From positions 2,356,001-2,420,000 of the forward strand of contig NC_018632.1 of the NCBI RefSeq assembly GCF_000172635.2: a stretch of DNA of 64,000 bases. Reading direction: 5' to 3'. Each line of letters starts with the position of its first letter. Position 1 is the first letter of the stretch. Made by a program: the position numbers and the translations under genes. The notes under the pieces are model-generated. The model did no database searches. It was not told where the DNA came from and saw nothing but the letters and a program-made list of their open reading frames with translations. This DNA comes from Alteromonas macleodii ATCC 27126 (lineage in GTDB: Bacteria > Pseudomonadota > Gammaproteobacteria > Enterobacterales > Alteromonadaceae). Of the stretch, positions 9,488 to 18,883 are shown piece after piece.

Positions 9488-10795
9488 TTACCTTTTATTG
9501 TTACTTCTCGCATTAAGTGAATCGAGAAATTCACGCTTGGCTTTCAAAGCTTTCTCTAAACCGCGTTCATTAGGGTTGTACAAGCGAGTTCCGGTAAGGC
9601 TTTCCGGAAAGTAAGACTCACCCGCGGCAAACGCGTTCGGCTCGTTGTGAGCATAGCGGTAACCATCGCCATGACCGAGCTCTTTCATTAGCGACGTAGG
9701 CGCATTGCGTAAATGCATGGGAACAGGTGCATCAGAGGTTTTACGTGCCAATGCTTTTGCTTCGTTAAACGCCATATATACTGCGTTACTTTTTGCAGCT
9801 AACGCACAATATACCGCAGCTTGAGCAATAGCGCGCTCGCCCTCTGCAGGCCCTACTCGGTGAAACGTGTCCCAGGCATTAATACAAAGTTGCATTGCTC
9901 TTGGGTCTGCATTACCAATGTCTTCAGACGCGATAGCAAGTAGACGTCTTCCTACATACAGCGCGTCTCCCCCGCCATCAAGAATTCTTGCGTACCAGTA
10001 AAGGGCTGCGTCTGGATCTGAGCCTCTAACAGATTTATGAAACGCGGAGATTAGGTCGTAGAAGGTGTCGCCTTTATTGTCGTAACTAGCAACTTTTTCG
10101 CCTACCGCATGCTCAACATCGCTTACGGTTATTTCGTTTGCTCCGGTGAAGTCGGCAGCAAGCTCTAAATAGGTGAGAAGACGACGTGCGTCGCCGCCAC
10201 TTAAATCGATAAGCGCGTTTCTGGCTGTTTCTTTAATACCAAGGGCTCTGTCACCCAGACCTTTTTCAGTATCGCTCAGCGCTCTATCAATCAATTCTGA
10301 CAGTGCTTCGTGTTCGAGTGTCTTTAGCACATAAACACGTACACGAGATAAAAGCGCTTTATTTAATTCGAACGAGGGATTCTCTGTCGTTGCGCCAATA
10401 AAGGTAACAACGCCAGACTCAACAAATGGAAGAAACGCGTCCTGCTGACTTTTGTTGAATCGGTGTACTTCGTCTACAAACAACAAGGTTCGCTGGTTAT
10501 AACGGGCGTTTTCTTCAGCCGTATCCATGGCGGCTCTGATGTCTTTTACCCCAGAGGTAACCGCAGAAATACGCAATACAGATGCCTTGGTGTATTGAGC
10601 AATGAGTTCAGCAAGGGTAGTTTTACCGGTACCGGGCGGCCCCCACAAAATCATAGAATGGCAGTGACCCGCCTCTAACATTTTACGAAGAGGCTTACCT
10701 TCGCCAAGTAAGTGTTCTTGACCGCTGTACTGCTCTATGGTGACCGGGCGCATTCGCGCCGCGAGGGGCGCGAAATCTTGATTAACGCTGGTCAT
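9488..10795 (-). CDS. rarA: Replication-associated recombination protein RarA (MgsA) AAA+ ATPase
   Basis: The product has 435 residues from the ATG at 10793-10795; the frame also offers a TTG one codon upstream. RarA acts at stalled replication forks and interacts with SSB. Visible features are the Walker A motif in [13 protein letters not shown] near residue 52, Walker B in [16 protein letters not shown], the sensor segment GATTENPSF, and the C-terminal tetramerisation region beginning near residue 250. The start overlaps the lolA stop by 14 nt, indicating translational coupling. Order lolA-rarA-serS is conserved across gammaproteobacteria. Confidence 0.96.
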   Translation of the reverse strand: MTSVNQDFAPLAARMRPVTIEQYSGQEHLLGEGKPLRKMLEAGHCHSMILWGPPGTGKTTLAELIAQYTKASVLRISAVTSGVKDIRAAMDTAEENARYNQRTLLFVDEVHRFNKSQQDAFLPFVESGVVTFIGATTENPSFELNKALLSRVRVYVLKTLEHEALSELIDRALSDTEKGLGDRALGIKETARNALIDLSGGDARRLLTYLELAADFTGANEITVSDVEHAVGEKVASYDNKGDTFYDLISAFHKSVRGSDPDAALYWYARILDGGGDALYVGRRLLAIASEDIGNADPRAMQLCINAWDTFHRVGPAEGERAIAQAAVYCALAAKSNAVYMAFNEAKALARKTSDAPVPMHLRNAPTSLMKELGHGDGYRYAHNEPNAFAAGESYFPESLTGTRLYNPNERGLEKALKAKREFLDSLNARSNNKR

Positions 10796-11606
10796 CAATT
10801 ATGAAGCTGTCTGGAATATCAACTAAGAACGTATCAGCGGGCACTGGAAAACGCGTTTCAATATTACTGAACACCAAAGTGCTGATTTGCTGTTGCGCAT
10901 CGAGCATATTAAGCGAAGCGAGTTCACTGTCTTGGTTAAAAGTTAATGTAAGCGTAGCGATTTGGCCGCCCTGTTCTTTAGGCGTGATTTGGTAGCTTTT
11001 TGTTGCGCTACCACCATTGATGTTGTCTGCCGCGCCATTTTCAGGTGTTACAGCCGATGAACCGCTATTTAATTGACTGATAGAGAACTTTGACCACGTT
11101 GCTTCATCTGTCGATGTAAGCAAAACAATAGGGTTATCTTTAATCGCATTGTCTTGAGATAGGACTGTTACCTGCTCTACGAAGGTATCCACATTCCAAA
11201 CCGCTTCGCCATCGGCAACCAAAAGGGTTTCATCAGGAAACGTTGTTTCCCAGCGAAGCTTATTGGGGCGGGTCATGGTCAGCGTGCCTTGTGCTTCGTG
11301 AACGACATTTTGCTGTGCATCGACTACTGTCTGCGCAAAGCTTGCACGAAACAGCTTCATATTGCTTAACAAAGCCTGCAGTGAAGTACTCGCAGAATCA
11401 TTGATAAGCGATGAAGTTTTAGGCTGACTAGTGTTTACTGTGGCATTAGCCTGAATAGCGTCATGAACACTGACAACCTCGTGAGCATTGTTGTTGCCTA
11501 TATTTGAACCTGTAGTACCTAATTCTACCGCAGCGTTAGCAGCAGTCATTGCTGCACCTGCCGTTACCAATGCACTTACAAAATAAACCGAAACTGCTTT
11601 ATTCAT
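10782..11606 (-). CDS. lolA: Outer-membrane lipoprotein carrier protein LolA, with unusual extensions
   Basis: The product has 274 residues, compared with about 200 for typical LolA. It carries lipoproteins from LolCDE across the periplasm to LolB. A signal peptide ends near AANA. A low-complexity Asn/Thr/Ser stretch follows to about residue 70. The LolA core begins near residue 75 with [13 protein letters not shown], then [14 protein letters not shown] and [11 protein letters not shown], which are family signatures. A second Asn/Gly/Ser insertion lies near residues 180-200. Position between ftsK and rarA is the conserved one. The two insertions add about 70 residues and look like flexible linkers; I see no frameshift. 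Confidence 0.93.
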   Translation of the reverse strand: MNKAVSVYFVSALVTAGAAMTAANAAVELGTTGSNIGNNNAHEVVSVHDAIQANATVNTSQPKTSSLINDSASTSLQALLSNMKLFRASFAQTVVDAQQNVVHEAQGTLTMTRPNKLRWETTFPDETLLVADGEAVWNVDTFVEQVTVLSQDNAIKDNPIVLLTSTDEATWSKFSISQLNSGSSAVTPENGAADNINGGSATKSYQITPKEQGGQIATLTLTFNQDSELASLNMLDAQQQISTLVFSNIETRFPVPADTFLVDIPDSFIIDDQR

Positions 11607-11622
11607 TTATTCAATCCATTCG

Positions 11623-14418
11623 TTATTCTTTGTGGGGCGGCGGTGCAAGAACCTCACGGTTCCCGTTATGCCCCTGTGCACTTACGACACCACTCATTTC
11701 CATTTGTTCAACCAAGCGCGCGGCCCGATTGTAACCAATTCTAAACTTACGCTGCACACTCGACACACTAGCTCGACGTGTTTCAGTAACAAACGCCACG
11801 GCTTCATCATAGAAGGCATCAAATTCTTGATCCTCACCCTCAGGCTGTTCGCCTGGCAGTAAGACTTCAGCCGTCGCTTCGCCATTCAGGATCTCATCAA
11901 TGTATTCAGGCTCACCACGTTTCTGCCAGTCTGCGACTACAGCATGTACCTCGTGATCATCCACAAATGCACCGTGAACACGGGTTGGCACAGGGCTACC
12001 AGGAGGCAGATAAAGCATGTCACCCATCCCTAGCAAAGTTTCTGCACCTTGTTGGTCTAGAATGGTTCTAGAGTCTATTTTACTAGAAACTTGGAATGCA
12101 CAACGGGTTGGAATGTTGGCCTTGATCAGACCCGTAATAACATCTACAGACGGACGCTGTGTGGCAAGGATTAGATGGATGCCCGCAGCACGTGCTTTCT
12201 GTGCGATACGTGCAATAAGTTCTTCTACTTTTTTGCCCACTATCATCATCATGTCGGCAAATTCATCGACCACTACCACGATAGCAGGAAGTTTGGCTAA
12301 GTCAGGCGCTTCAGCATCCATACTTTCTTCATTCTTCCACAGTGGGTCCTTTATTGGTGTGCCATTAGCAATGGCTTCTTCTACTTTCGCGTTATAGCCT
12401 TTTAGGTTACGCACGCCAAGAGCGCTCATTAGACGATAACGACGCTCCATCTCACCCACGCACCAACGAAGGGCATTGGCGGCTTCTTTCATGTCGGTAA
12501 CCACTTCAGCAAGCAAGTGAGGTATGCCTTCATAAACGGAAAGCTCAAGCATTTTCGGGTCAATCATGATCATGCGAACATCTTCTGGCGTGCTCTTATA
12601 AAGCAAACTAAGAATCATAACGTTCACACCTACAGATTTACCTGAACCTGTAGTACCCGCAACCAAAAGGTGAGGCATTTTGGCTAAATCGACCACCACT
12701 GGCTGACCTGAAATATCAGCGCCCAACACCATGGTTAATGGTGATTTATTAGACTGAAAAGTATCGCAGCTAATAACTTCGCTCAGCCGCACCATTTCAC
12801 GTTTTTTATTCGGCAGTTCTAAGCCAATTACTGACTTACCCGGAATAACTTCCACTACACGCACCGAGATAGCTGACATAGCGCGGGCTAAGTCTTTCGA
12901 CAGTCCTGAGATCTTGCTCACTTTTACTCCAGGTGCTAAATCAAGCTCAAACCGGGTAATAACAGGGCCTGGGAACACGCCAACCACCGTCGCTTCAATG
13001 TTAAAGTCAGCCAGTTTTTCCTCTACCAAACGAGAAATACCTTCAATCTCTTCTGGCGTAAGCGGGTTTTCATGTTTGTCGGCACGTTCAAGTAAATCAA
13101 AGGACGGCATCGGTGGTAAATCAGGATCTAACTCACCTGCCCTCGCCTTCACGGGTTTGGCACCTAGTGCAGCAGGCGTAAATGCTTGGTTAGCACCTTG
13201 ACTCGCTCCCTGAGTTTCAACAGTTTGGGACTGTAGCGTTTCCGTATTTGGTTCGCTACCTTCAACAGATGGCGCGCTGTTATTTGCAGAAGTTATTGGC
13301 TTGCTTCCAGTTTCGTAAGGCAAGTCTTCATCAAACTCTTCTAAGTCGTCAAAGTTAATATGCGGACTTTGCTGTGCTTGGTGTTTATGCTCATGTTGAC
13401 TGCTATCATCTTCTGACTGAACTGAGTCATCTTGGCTCGATTTACCCAAACCCACTTTGTCTTTAAAGCTACCAGTAACCGCACTACGCATACCTGACAA
13501 TGAGAACGACGACTTTTTCGTCTCAGCTGCATCTACATCTGCACTTGATGTCGCATCGTCTTCCTCGGCGTTGACAGTATCGTTGGGATTAGATTGAACA
13601 GACTTGTCTCCGTCATAGGTATAAAACGGCGGCTCATCATCTACATCGTCAATGCCAAAAGTAGGCTCACTGCGTGATGGCGTAGTTTTCTGTGTCTGTG
13701 ATGGTTTTGTCTGTGCAGTAGAAGCCAAAGGTTCAGCGCGCATACTAGTAATATCTAGCTCTGCACCTTCGTCGCCACTTTGATTAGACGATTTGTTAGC
13801 TAGGGCTAGTCGCGGCATTTCGAATGCTAACAAACTCTGAGGCGCTGAAAGAGTCTTACGTCCTAACCACAGCGTACCTTCCCCTAACCTGTCGATAATA
13901 GTGAGCCAGCTAATACCCGTTAGTAAGGTAAAGCCCGTACAGAAGAAACAAAGAAGTAGCAAAATTGTGCCAGCAGTATTGAAGTAAGGCACTAGCGCTG
14001 AACTAATTACGTCGCCAACAAAACCGCCGGCTGAAAAGTTGTAAATGTCGTCAAAATTAATACTGGCGATGCCCGTTGCACCGAGGGCCATCAACAGCCC
14101 ACCAATAATTCTTAAACCAATAGTAAGGTAATCGAATTCATCGAGTTCTTTAATGTGTTGGAATAGAAACCACCCTAAGAAGGCGGAGCCGAAAGGCAGC
14201 AAATACGCTAAAAAACCAAATGAGAATAGCAGAAGATCAGCGACCCACGCCCCTGTTGCTCCAACCCAGTTGTGAACGTCGAGTTGTAATCCAGCCTGAC
14301 TCCAACCTGGGTCTCCTGGATGAAAAGATGCTAGTGCCAGCAATAAGAAGAAGGCGAAAACACAGGCGATGATCATACCTGCTTCCCACACTCGCTGAAC
14401 CCCTGTTAATCGCGCCAT
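11623..14418 (-). CDS. ftsK: DNA translocase FtsK
   Basis: The product has 931 residues, shorter than E. coli FtsK (1329) mainly because the linker is shorter. It pumps chromosome ends across the closing septum and activates XerCD at dif. The N-terminal 190 residues carry about four membrane helices. Residues 190-440 are an acidic Ser/Gln-rich linker. The RecA-like motor follows, with Walker A GTTGSGKS near residues 588-595 and Walker B near [12 protein letters not shown]. The C-terminal gamma winged helix, which reads KOPS sequences, is seen in [21 protein letters not shown] (shortened). Downstream lolA starts after 16 nt, so they are co-transcribed. Confidence 0.97.
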   Translation of the reverse strand: MARLTGVQRVWEAGMIIACVFAFFLLLALASFHPGDPGWSQAGLQLDVHNWVGATGAWVADLLLFSFGFLAYLLPFGSAFLGWFLFQHIKELDEFDYLTIGLRIIGGLLMALGATGIASINFDDIYNFSAGGFVGDVISSALVPYFNTAGTILLLLCFFCTGFTLLTGISWLTIIDRLGEGTLWLGRKTLSAPQSLLAFEMPRLALANKSSNQSGDEGAELDITSMRAEPLASTAQTKPSQTQKTTPSRSEPTFGIDDVDDEPPFYTYDGDKSVQSNPNDTVNAEEDDATSSADVDAAETKKSSFSLSGMRSAVTGSFKDKVGLGKSSQDDSVQSEDDSSQHEHKHQAQQSPHINFDDLEEFDEDLPYETGSKPITSANNSAPSVEGSEPNTETLQSQTVETQGASQGANQAFTPAALGAKPVKARAGELDPDLPPMPSFDLLERADKHENPLTPEEIEGISRLVEEKLADFNIEATVVGVFPGPVITRFELDLAPGVKVSKISGLSKDLARAMSAISVRVVEVIPGKSVIGLELPNKKREMVRLSEVISCDTFQSNKSPLTMVLGADISGQPVVVDLAKMPHLLVAGTTGSGKSVGVNVMILSLLYKSTPEDVRMIMIDPKMLELSVYEGIPHLLAEVVTDMKEAANALRWCVGEMERRYRLMSALGVRNLKGYNAKVEEAIANGTPIKDPLWKNEESMDAEAPDLAKLPAIVVVVDEFADMMMIVGKKVEELIARIAQKARAAGIHLILATQRPSVDVITGLIKANIPTRCAFQVSSKIDSRTILDQQGAETLLGMGDMLYLPPGSPVPTRVHGAFVDDHEVHAVVADWQKRGEPEYIDEILNGEATAEVLLPGEQPEGEDQEFDAFYDEAVAFVTETRRASVSSVQRKFRIGYNRAARLVEQMEMSGVVSAQGHNGNREVLAPPPHKE

Positions 14419-14452
14419 AACCCTAAAAAACCTTCAATTTCCATCGCATGTA

Positions 14453-14526
14453 TTACCGCAGCTAGCTTTTTACGCTATGCGGTAACCGCAGTACTAACCG
14501 CAACAAAGAGCTTAGCGAACTCTTTG
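14453..14526. promoter_or_regulatory. Two stem-loops in the lrp-ftsK gap
   Basis: TTACCGCA (14453-14460) pairs with TGCGGTAA (14478-14485), and CAAAGAG (14504-14510) pairs with CTCTTTG (14520-14526). Neither has a long T-run on the minus strand, so they are weak terminators at best for lrp; they may also lie in the ftsK leader. Confidence 0.35.
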
Positions 14527-14702
14527 CTATTCCTACATAATTATTATTGATTTACTTTTTGGTAAGTTACTGAGCGTACAACTGAATTAATACACCCATC
14601 CCCTACCCTGTGCTTTAGCGTGCTGTTAATCCTTTGATAAAACACAAACACTGTATTTTTGCACAGCCTACCACAAAACCACGCTATTGAGCCACGCTTT
14701 CA

Positions 14703-15188
14703 TTACTTCAAATTAATGCGCAGCGACGATGTACTTTTTACTTCTTCCATCACTACGTACGTCCGCGACTCACTCACTCCGGGCAAACGCAGTAAAGTAT
14801 CACCTAATAATTTCCTATAACTTCCCATATCTGCAACGCGTGCTTTAAGAAGGAAGTCAAAATCTCCGGACACCAGGTGACATTCTTGTATATCGTCATG
14901 CAGTTTTACCGCAGCAGAAAATTCTGCAAAGATATCTACCGATGTTTTCGTTAACGTAATCTCTACGAACACAAGCATAGCTGCGCCGAGCTTTTCTGGG
15001 TCAACGACAGCATGATATCCTTTTATATAGCCCTGAGCCTCCAGCCTCTTAACTCTCTCAAGACAAGGGCTGGGGCTTAATCCCACTTCTTTAGCAAGTT
15101 CGACGTTTGATATACGCCCGTTTTTCTGTAACTGTACCAGGATATTCCTGTCTATTCGATCTAGGTGTTTTGGTGTCTTTACCAGCAT
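14703..15188 (-). CDS. lrp: Leucine-responsive regulatory protein Lrp (AsnC family)
   Basis: The product has 161 residues, close to 164 in E. coli. It is a global regulator of amino-acid metabolism that binds DNA as an octamer or larger. The N-terminal helix-turn-helix (LDRIDRNILVQLQKNGRIS, then ELAKEVGLSPSPCLERVKRLE in part) is followed by the RAM/ACT ligand domain ending in a SESRTYVVMEEVKSTS-like tail. It lies upstream of ftsK, as in most gammaproteobacteria, and divergent from alanine dehydrogenase, which Lrp family members often control. The 185-nt gap is the probable operator region for both. Confidence 0.95.
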   Translation of the reverse strand: MLVKTPKHLDRIDRNILVQLQKNGRISNVELAKEVGLSPSPCLERVKRLEAQGYIKGYHAVVDPEKLGAAMLVFVEITLTKTSVDIFAEFSAAVKLHDDIQECHLVSGDFDFLLKARVADMGSYRKLLGDTLLRLPGVSESRTYVVMEEVKSTSSLRINLK

Positions 15189-15230
15189 ATAAAATATCTT
15201 AAAAGCATCTTTTAGGAGAATTATATGCTA
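15184..15230. promoter_or_regulatory. Inverted repeat in the lrp/ald divergent gap, possible Lrp site
   Basis: AGCATATAA (15184-15192) is exactly inverted as TTATATGCT (15221-15229). The right arm lies in a stretch resembling the loose Lrp consensus (AG..AATTAT..GCT). The left arm overlaps the lrp start codon. Autoregulation of lrp and control of ald are inferred. Confidence 0.4.
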
Positions 15231-15373
15231 CAAACGCCCATTCTTCAGCAGATAGTTCGTTTTTTTATCACGTATACTCCGCAAATATGTTCACGTGCTT
15301 CAAAGCCGAACACTATTTATCAAAAGTTCAACCAGAGCCGCTTAGAAGCTCACTATAAGATTGAGGACTATAC

Positions 15374-16507
15374 ATGTTAGTTGGTGTACCAAAAGAAATT
15401 AAGAACCACGAATACCGTGTTGGCTTGACGCCAGCAGCTGTAAAAGAGTTTGTTAGCCACGGTCACAGCGTTTTAGTAGAAACGAACGCAGGTGAAGCAA
15501 TAGGTTTCACTAACGAAATGTATGTCGAAGCAGGCGCAGCCATTGCATCAACGGCTGAGCAAGTATTTGCTGAAGCAGAAATGATCGTAAAAGTTAAAGA
15601 GCCTCAGCCTAACGAGTGTAAAATGCTTCGTAAAGGCCAGACACTATACACCTACCTACATTTAGCGCCTGATCCTACGCAAACAAAGCTGCTTGTTGAG
15701 TCTGGTGCAACTTGTATCGCATATGAAACAGTGACTGACGACCGCGGTGGGCTTCCACTACTAGCACCAATGAGTGAAGTAGCTGGCCGTATGTCGGTTC
15801 AAGCTGGCGCGCACTACCTTGAAAAAGCACACGGCGGTAGCGGTACACTTCTTGGTGGCGTTCCGGGTGTAGCACCAGGTAAAGTACTGGTTATCGGTGG
15901 TGGTGTTGTTGGTACTAACGCAGCAAAAATGGCACTAGGCCTTGGTGCTGACGTTACTATTCTTGACCGCTCGCTTCCTCGTCTTCGTCAAATCGATGAT
16001 ATCTTTAACGGACAAGTAAAAACGGTTTACTCTACCGTTGACGCTATTGAGCACTACTCTTCAAAAGCTGATCTTGTTGTTGGTGCGGTACTTATTCCTG
16101 GCGCAGCAGCTCCGAAGCTTCTTACTCGCGAACAGATTAAGGCAATGAAGCCTGGTTCAGTACTTGTTGACGTTGCTATCGACCAAGGCGGATGCTTTGA
16201 AACATCTAAAGCAACAACACACCAAGACCCAGTTTATATTGTTGATGACGTGGTTCACTACTGTGTTGCAAACATGCCAGGTGGCGTTGCGCGTACTTCT
16301 ACAATGGCACTTAACAATGCCACATTGCCATTCGGCTTAGCCCTTGCAAACAAAGGCCCTGCGAAAGCGATGCTAGAAGACAAGCACTTGCTTAACGGTC
16401 TAAACGTGCACGAAGGTAAGGTAACGTACAAAGCTGTGGTTGACGCGCTAGGTGAAGAACTAGGCCTTACCTATACACCAGCTGAAGTAGCGCTTAAAGG
16501 CGAATAA
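15374..16507 (+). CDS. ald: Alanine dehydrogenase
   Basis: The product has 377 residues, normal for the family. It interconverts L-alanine and pyruvate plus ammonia with NAD. The start [20 protein letters not shown] is diagnostic (cut here). The catalytic Lys and His lie near residues 75 and 96 (VKVKEPQ and YTYLHLAPD). The NAD-binding Rossmann motif [18 protein letters not shown] starts near residue 174. It is divergent from lrp, consistent with amino-acid-responsive control. The gene ends 60 nt before a bidirectional terminator. It is read alone. Confidence 0.97.
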   Translation: MLVGVPKEIKNHEYRVGLTPAAVKEFVSHGHSVLVETNAGEAIGFTNEMYVEAGAAIASTAEQVFAEAEMIVKVKEPQPNECKMLRKGQTLYTYLHLAPDPTQTKLLVESGATCIAYETVTDDRGGLPLLAPMSEVAGRMSVQAGAHYLEKAHGGSGTLLGGVPGVAPGKVLVIGGGVVGTNAAKMALGLGADVTILDRSLPRLRQIDDIFNGQVKTVYSTVDAIEHYSSKADLVVGAVLIPGAAAPKLLTREQIKAMKPGSVLVDVAIDQGGCFETSKATTHQDPVYIVDDVVHYCVANMPGGVARTSTMALNNATLPFGLALANKGPAKAMLEDKHLLNGLNVHEGKVTYKAVVDALGEELGLTYTPAEVALKGE

Positions 16508-16566
16508 TTTCTAAAGATTAGTCTCGGGTAGGGCTGTGGCCATACCCTTGAATAAGAATATCGGAA

Positions 16567-16607
16567 TAAAAAAGCTCGGTATGTGAACATCACATCCGAG
16601 CTTTTTT
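16567..16607. terminator. Bidirectional terminator between ald and pyrF
   Basis: AAAAAAGCTCGG pairs with CCGAGCTTTTTT around a partly paired apical region. It serves convergent ald (plus) and pyrF (minus). Confidence 0.88.
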
Positions 16608-16622
16608 GTATTTGAAATAAGT

Positions 16623-17321
16623 CTAACCGTTTATTGATGCGTTTACTGCTTTCAGTACGGCAATAGGGTCTTCCGCTTTAGTGATAGGTCTTCCCATAAC
16701 TAAATAGCTCACGCCAGCTTTCATAGCATCGGGAGGCGTCATGACGCGCTTTTGATCACCAGCATCTGCGCCTACTGGGCGAATACCTGGTGTAACTAGC
16801 AGAAAATCGTCGCTGTGTTTTTCGCGTAATGCGCTGGCTTCCTGTGCCGAGCAGACAATGCCGTCTAATCCTGCTTTTTCTGTAAGTGCCGCCAGACGCA
16901 GCACTTGTTGCTCTGGTGTCACACCGCTTACTACATCCGCCAACTGCGCTTCATCCATGCTGGTAAGAACGGTAACCGCAATAAGTTTAGTTTGAGGGTT
17001 GCTGCTTGTTGCAATCGCCTCTTTAGCTGCTTGCATCATAGGTAGGCCGCCCGATGCATGTACGTTTACCATCCATACACCCAGCTCCGCCGCTGCTCTA
17101 CACGCTTTCGCTACAGTATTTGGAATGTCATGGAATTTGAGATCTAAGAAAACGTCAAAGCCTTTAGCGATTAGCGCTTTTACGAATTCCGGTCCAAATA
17201 AGGTGAACATCTCCTTGCCCACTTTTAGCTTGCACAAGCTTGAATCTAATTTATCAACAAACGCCAATGCAGTGTCTTTATTGTCATAGTCTAATGCAAC
17301 AATAACGCGTGGGTCATGCAT
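16623..17321 (-). CDS. pyrF: Orotidine 5'-phosphate decarboxylase
   Basis: The product has 232 residues (245 in E. coli). It performs the last step of UMP synthesis, removing CO2 from OMP. The TIM-barrel signatures are present: [11 protein letters not shown] at the N-terminus, [10 protein letters not shown], the catalytic Asp-Lys-Asp cluster in [12 protein letters not shown] near residue 60, and VTPGIRP for phosphate binding near residue 182. It follows lapB by 6 nt on the same strand, the conserved lapA-lapB-pyrF order. Transcription ends at the shared hairpin downstream. Confidence 0.97.
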   Translation of the reverse strand: MHDPRVIVALDYDNKDTALAFVDKLDSSLCKLKVGKEMFTLFGPEFVKALIAKGFDVFLDLKFHDIPNTVAKACRAAAELGVWMVNVHASGGLPMMQAAKEAIATSSNPQTKLIAVTVLTSMDEAQLADVVSGVTPEQQVLRLAALTEKAGLDGIVCSAQEASALREKHSDDFLLVTPGIRPVGADAGDQKRVMTPPDAMKAGVSYLVMGRPITKAEDPIAVLKAVNASING

Positions 17322-17327
17322 GTTCTT

Positions 17328-18497
17328 TTATTCTCCGTCTAGCCCTTTGATAGGTTTTACTACGCCCCACTTTTTACAGCTAGGACATAACCAATATAAT
17401 TTTCGACCGGAAAAGCCACAGCTGCCACAGCGGTATTTAGGGCGCTGCAACATTTGCTTTTCCACCAATTCTTTAAGTAAGCGTAAGCTATCAGCCGTGG
17501 TTTTATCTGAAAGCTGGTCAATGTAAAGCCCCATAAGGGTTTTAAAGCCGCGCATAGTCGGGCGTTTGCGAAGTTGCTCAAGTAAGTATTCAGCCGCCTG
17601 TGCCGTTTCACCGCGCTTCATAAGCACATCAACCATGGCTAAATAGGACGTAGCACACTCTTGCCAGTGCGCTTCTAAGTTCTTCTGAAAACTTTCCCAG
17701 TCGTCAGTTTCTTCAGCAATTTTTTCCAAACTAGGTACGGCTTCGCTGAACCAGTTGATATCGCGTTCGGCCACTTGCGTAAAGTACGCGTTGGCATCAG
17801 TAAAGCGTTTTTGATCAAGCGCTATATCACCTAACATAAGCCACGGCCTAACCGCATGTTCGTCGGCATTTACCGCTTTTTGTAATAAGGTCAATGCCGC
17901 CCCTTGGCTATCGTTCTTCAACTCAACCGATGCTTGTTCACAATAAAAGTGTGCAAGGCGTTCGCACAAATCATCATTGTCACCATGACACTGCACCATA
18001 CGTTCGGCTAATTCGATGGCTCTTTCCCACTCTTTCGTGGTCTGGTAGATACTGAAAAGTTGCTGTTGAGCTACAAGGTAGTGTTTATCGCTGTTAAGCA
18101 GTTGAAGAAAAGCATTTTCAGCACGCTCTAGAAAGCCTGCTTGTGTGTAGTCGTGACCAAGCTCCCTCAGTGCATTTTCTCGTTGAGCCGGCTGGAGCTC
18201 ATCACGGCTAACTAAATTCTGGTGGACTTTAATTGCGCGGTCTATTTCACCTCGGTGACGGAAAAAACTCCCCATCGCGATATGCGTCTCTACTGTGTCG
18301 CTATTCACGTTAATCATTTTGATTAGCGTATCGACTGCTTTATCAGGTTGGTCTGAGAGAAGGAAGTTTAGCCCCTTGTAATAATGCTTAGATAGAATGC
18401 TAGACTGCTTTCGCTGCGCTTGACGGACACTATTTCGGCCCATTATCCAGCCGTAACCTGCCGCAACAGGCAAAAGGAGAAACAGCAGTTCGAGCAT
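17328..18497 (-). CDS. lapB: Lipopolysaccharide assembly protein LapB (YciM)
   Basis: The product has 389 residues, identical in length to E. coli LapB. It is anchored in the inner membrane by an N-terminal helix and directs FtsH to degrade LpxC, limiting LPS synthesis. After the membrane segment the protein is a series of TPR helices (residues 35-330). The C-terminus has a rubredoxin-like zinc knuckle with two CxxC pairs (CGSCGF and CPSCKKW), essential in E. coli. The start ATG overlaps the lapA stop by one base, so translation is coupled. Confidence 0.96.
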   Translation of the reverse strand: MLELLFLLLPVAAGYGWIMGRNSVRQAQRKQSSILSKHYYKGLNFLLSDQPDKAVDTLIKMINVNSDTVETHIAMGSFFRHRGEIDRAIKVHQNLVSRDELQPAQRENALRELGHDYTQAGFLERAENAFLQLLNSDKHYLVAQQQLFSIYQTTKEWERAIELAERMVQCHGDNDDLCERLAHFYCEQASVELKNDSQGAALTLLQKAVNADEHAVRPWLMLGDIALDQKRFTDANAYFTQVAERDINWFSEAVPSLEKIAEETDDWESFQKNLEAHWQECATSYLAMVDVLMKRGETAQAAEYLLEQLRKRPTMRGFKTLMGLYIDQLSDKTTADSLRLLKELVEKQMLQRPKYRCGSCGFSGRKLYWLCPSCKKWGVVKPIKGLDGE

Positions 18498-18757
18498 TAG
18501 TGTTCTTGTTCCAGACTCTGTATTTTAGACTGCGCAGACATCAGCTGAACACGTAATTTTAGCCAGCTCATTAGCATTACCAAAATTCCGATACCAACGC
18601 CAATTGAAAGTGTTATCGCTATTAACGTCGATAAGCGAAGATTCGCCTGAGCAATTAAATAATTAACTGTTACTTGTGCTTCATTTTGTGAGCCAATGAC
18701 AAACGCGATCGCGAGTAGCACCAAAATGATAAGAAACGTTAGGATCCCTTTCAACAC
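18497..18757 (-). CDS. lapA: Lipopolysaccharide assembly protein LapA (DUF1049)
   Basis: The product has 86 residues (102 in E. coli). It is an inner-membrane protein with two hydrophobic helices (residues 3-21 and 42-62) separated by the conserved GSQNEAQVTVNYLIAQA segment (shortened family signature) and followed by a short coiled tail. It works with LapB in balancing LPS and phospholipid. It is translationally coupled to lapB. In E. coli it follows ihfB closely; here a PilZ gene intervenes. Confidence 0.9.
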   Translation of the reverse strand: MLKGILTFLIILVLLAIAFVIGSQNEAQVTVNYLIAQANLRLSTLIAITLSIGVGIGILVMLMSWLKLRVQLMSAQSKIQSLEQEH

Positions 18758-18883
18758 TCAACCCTTTTTTGTTGATTTATTTACAAGAATAGCAAAATGC
18801 GAAAAGAGATAACACTAAAAGCGTAAGTGAAATGATGTTATACCAATCCGCATAGATATTTGCCCACTCAGAAGGCTTTGGCA

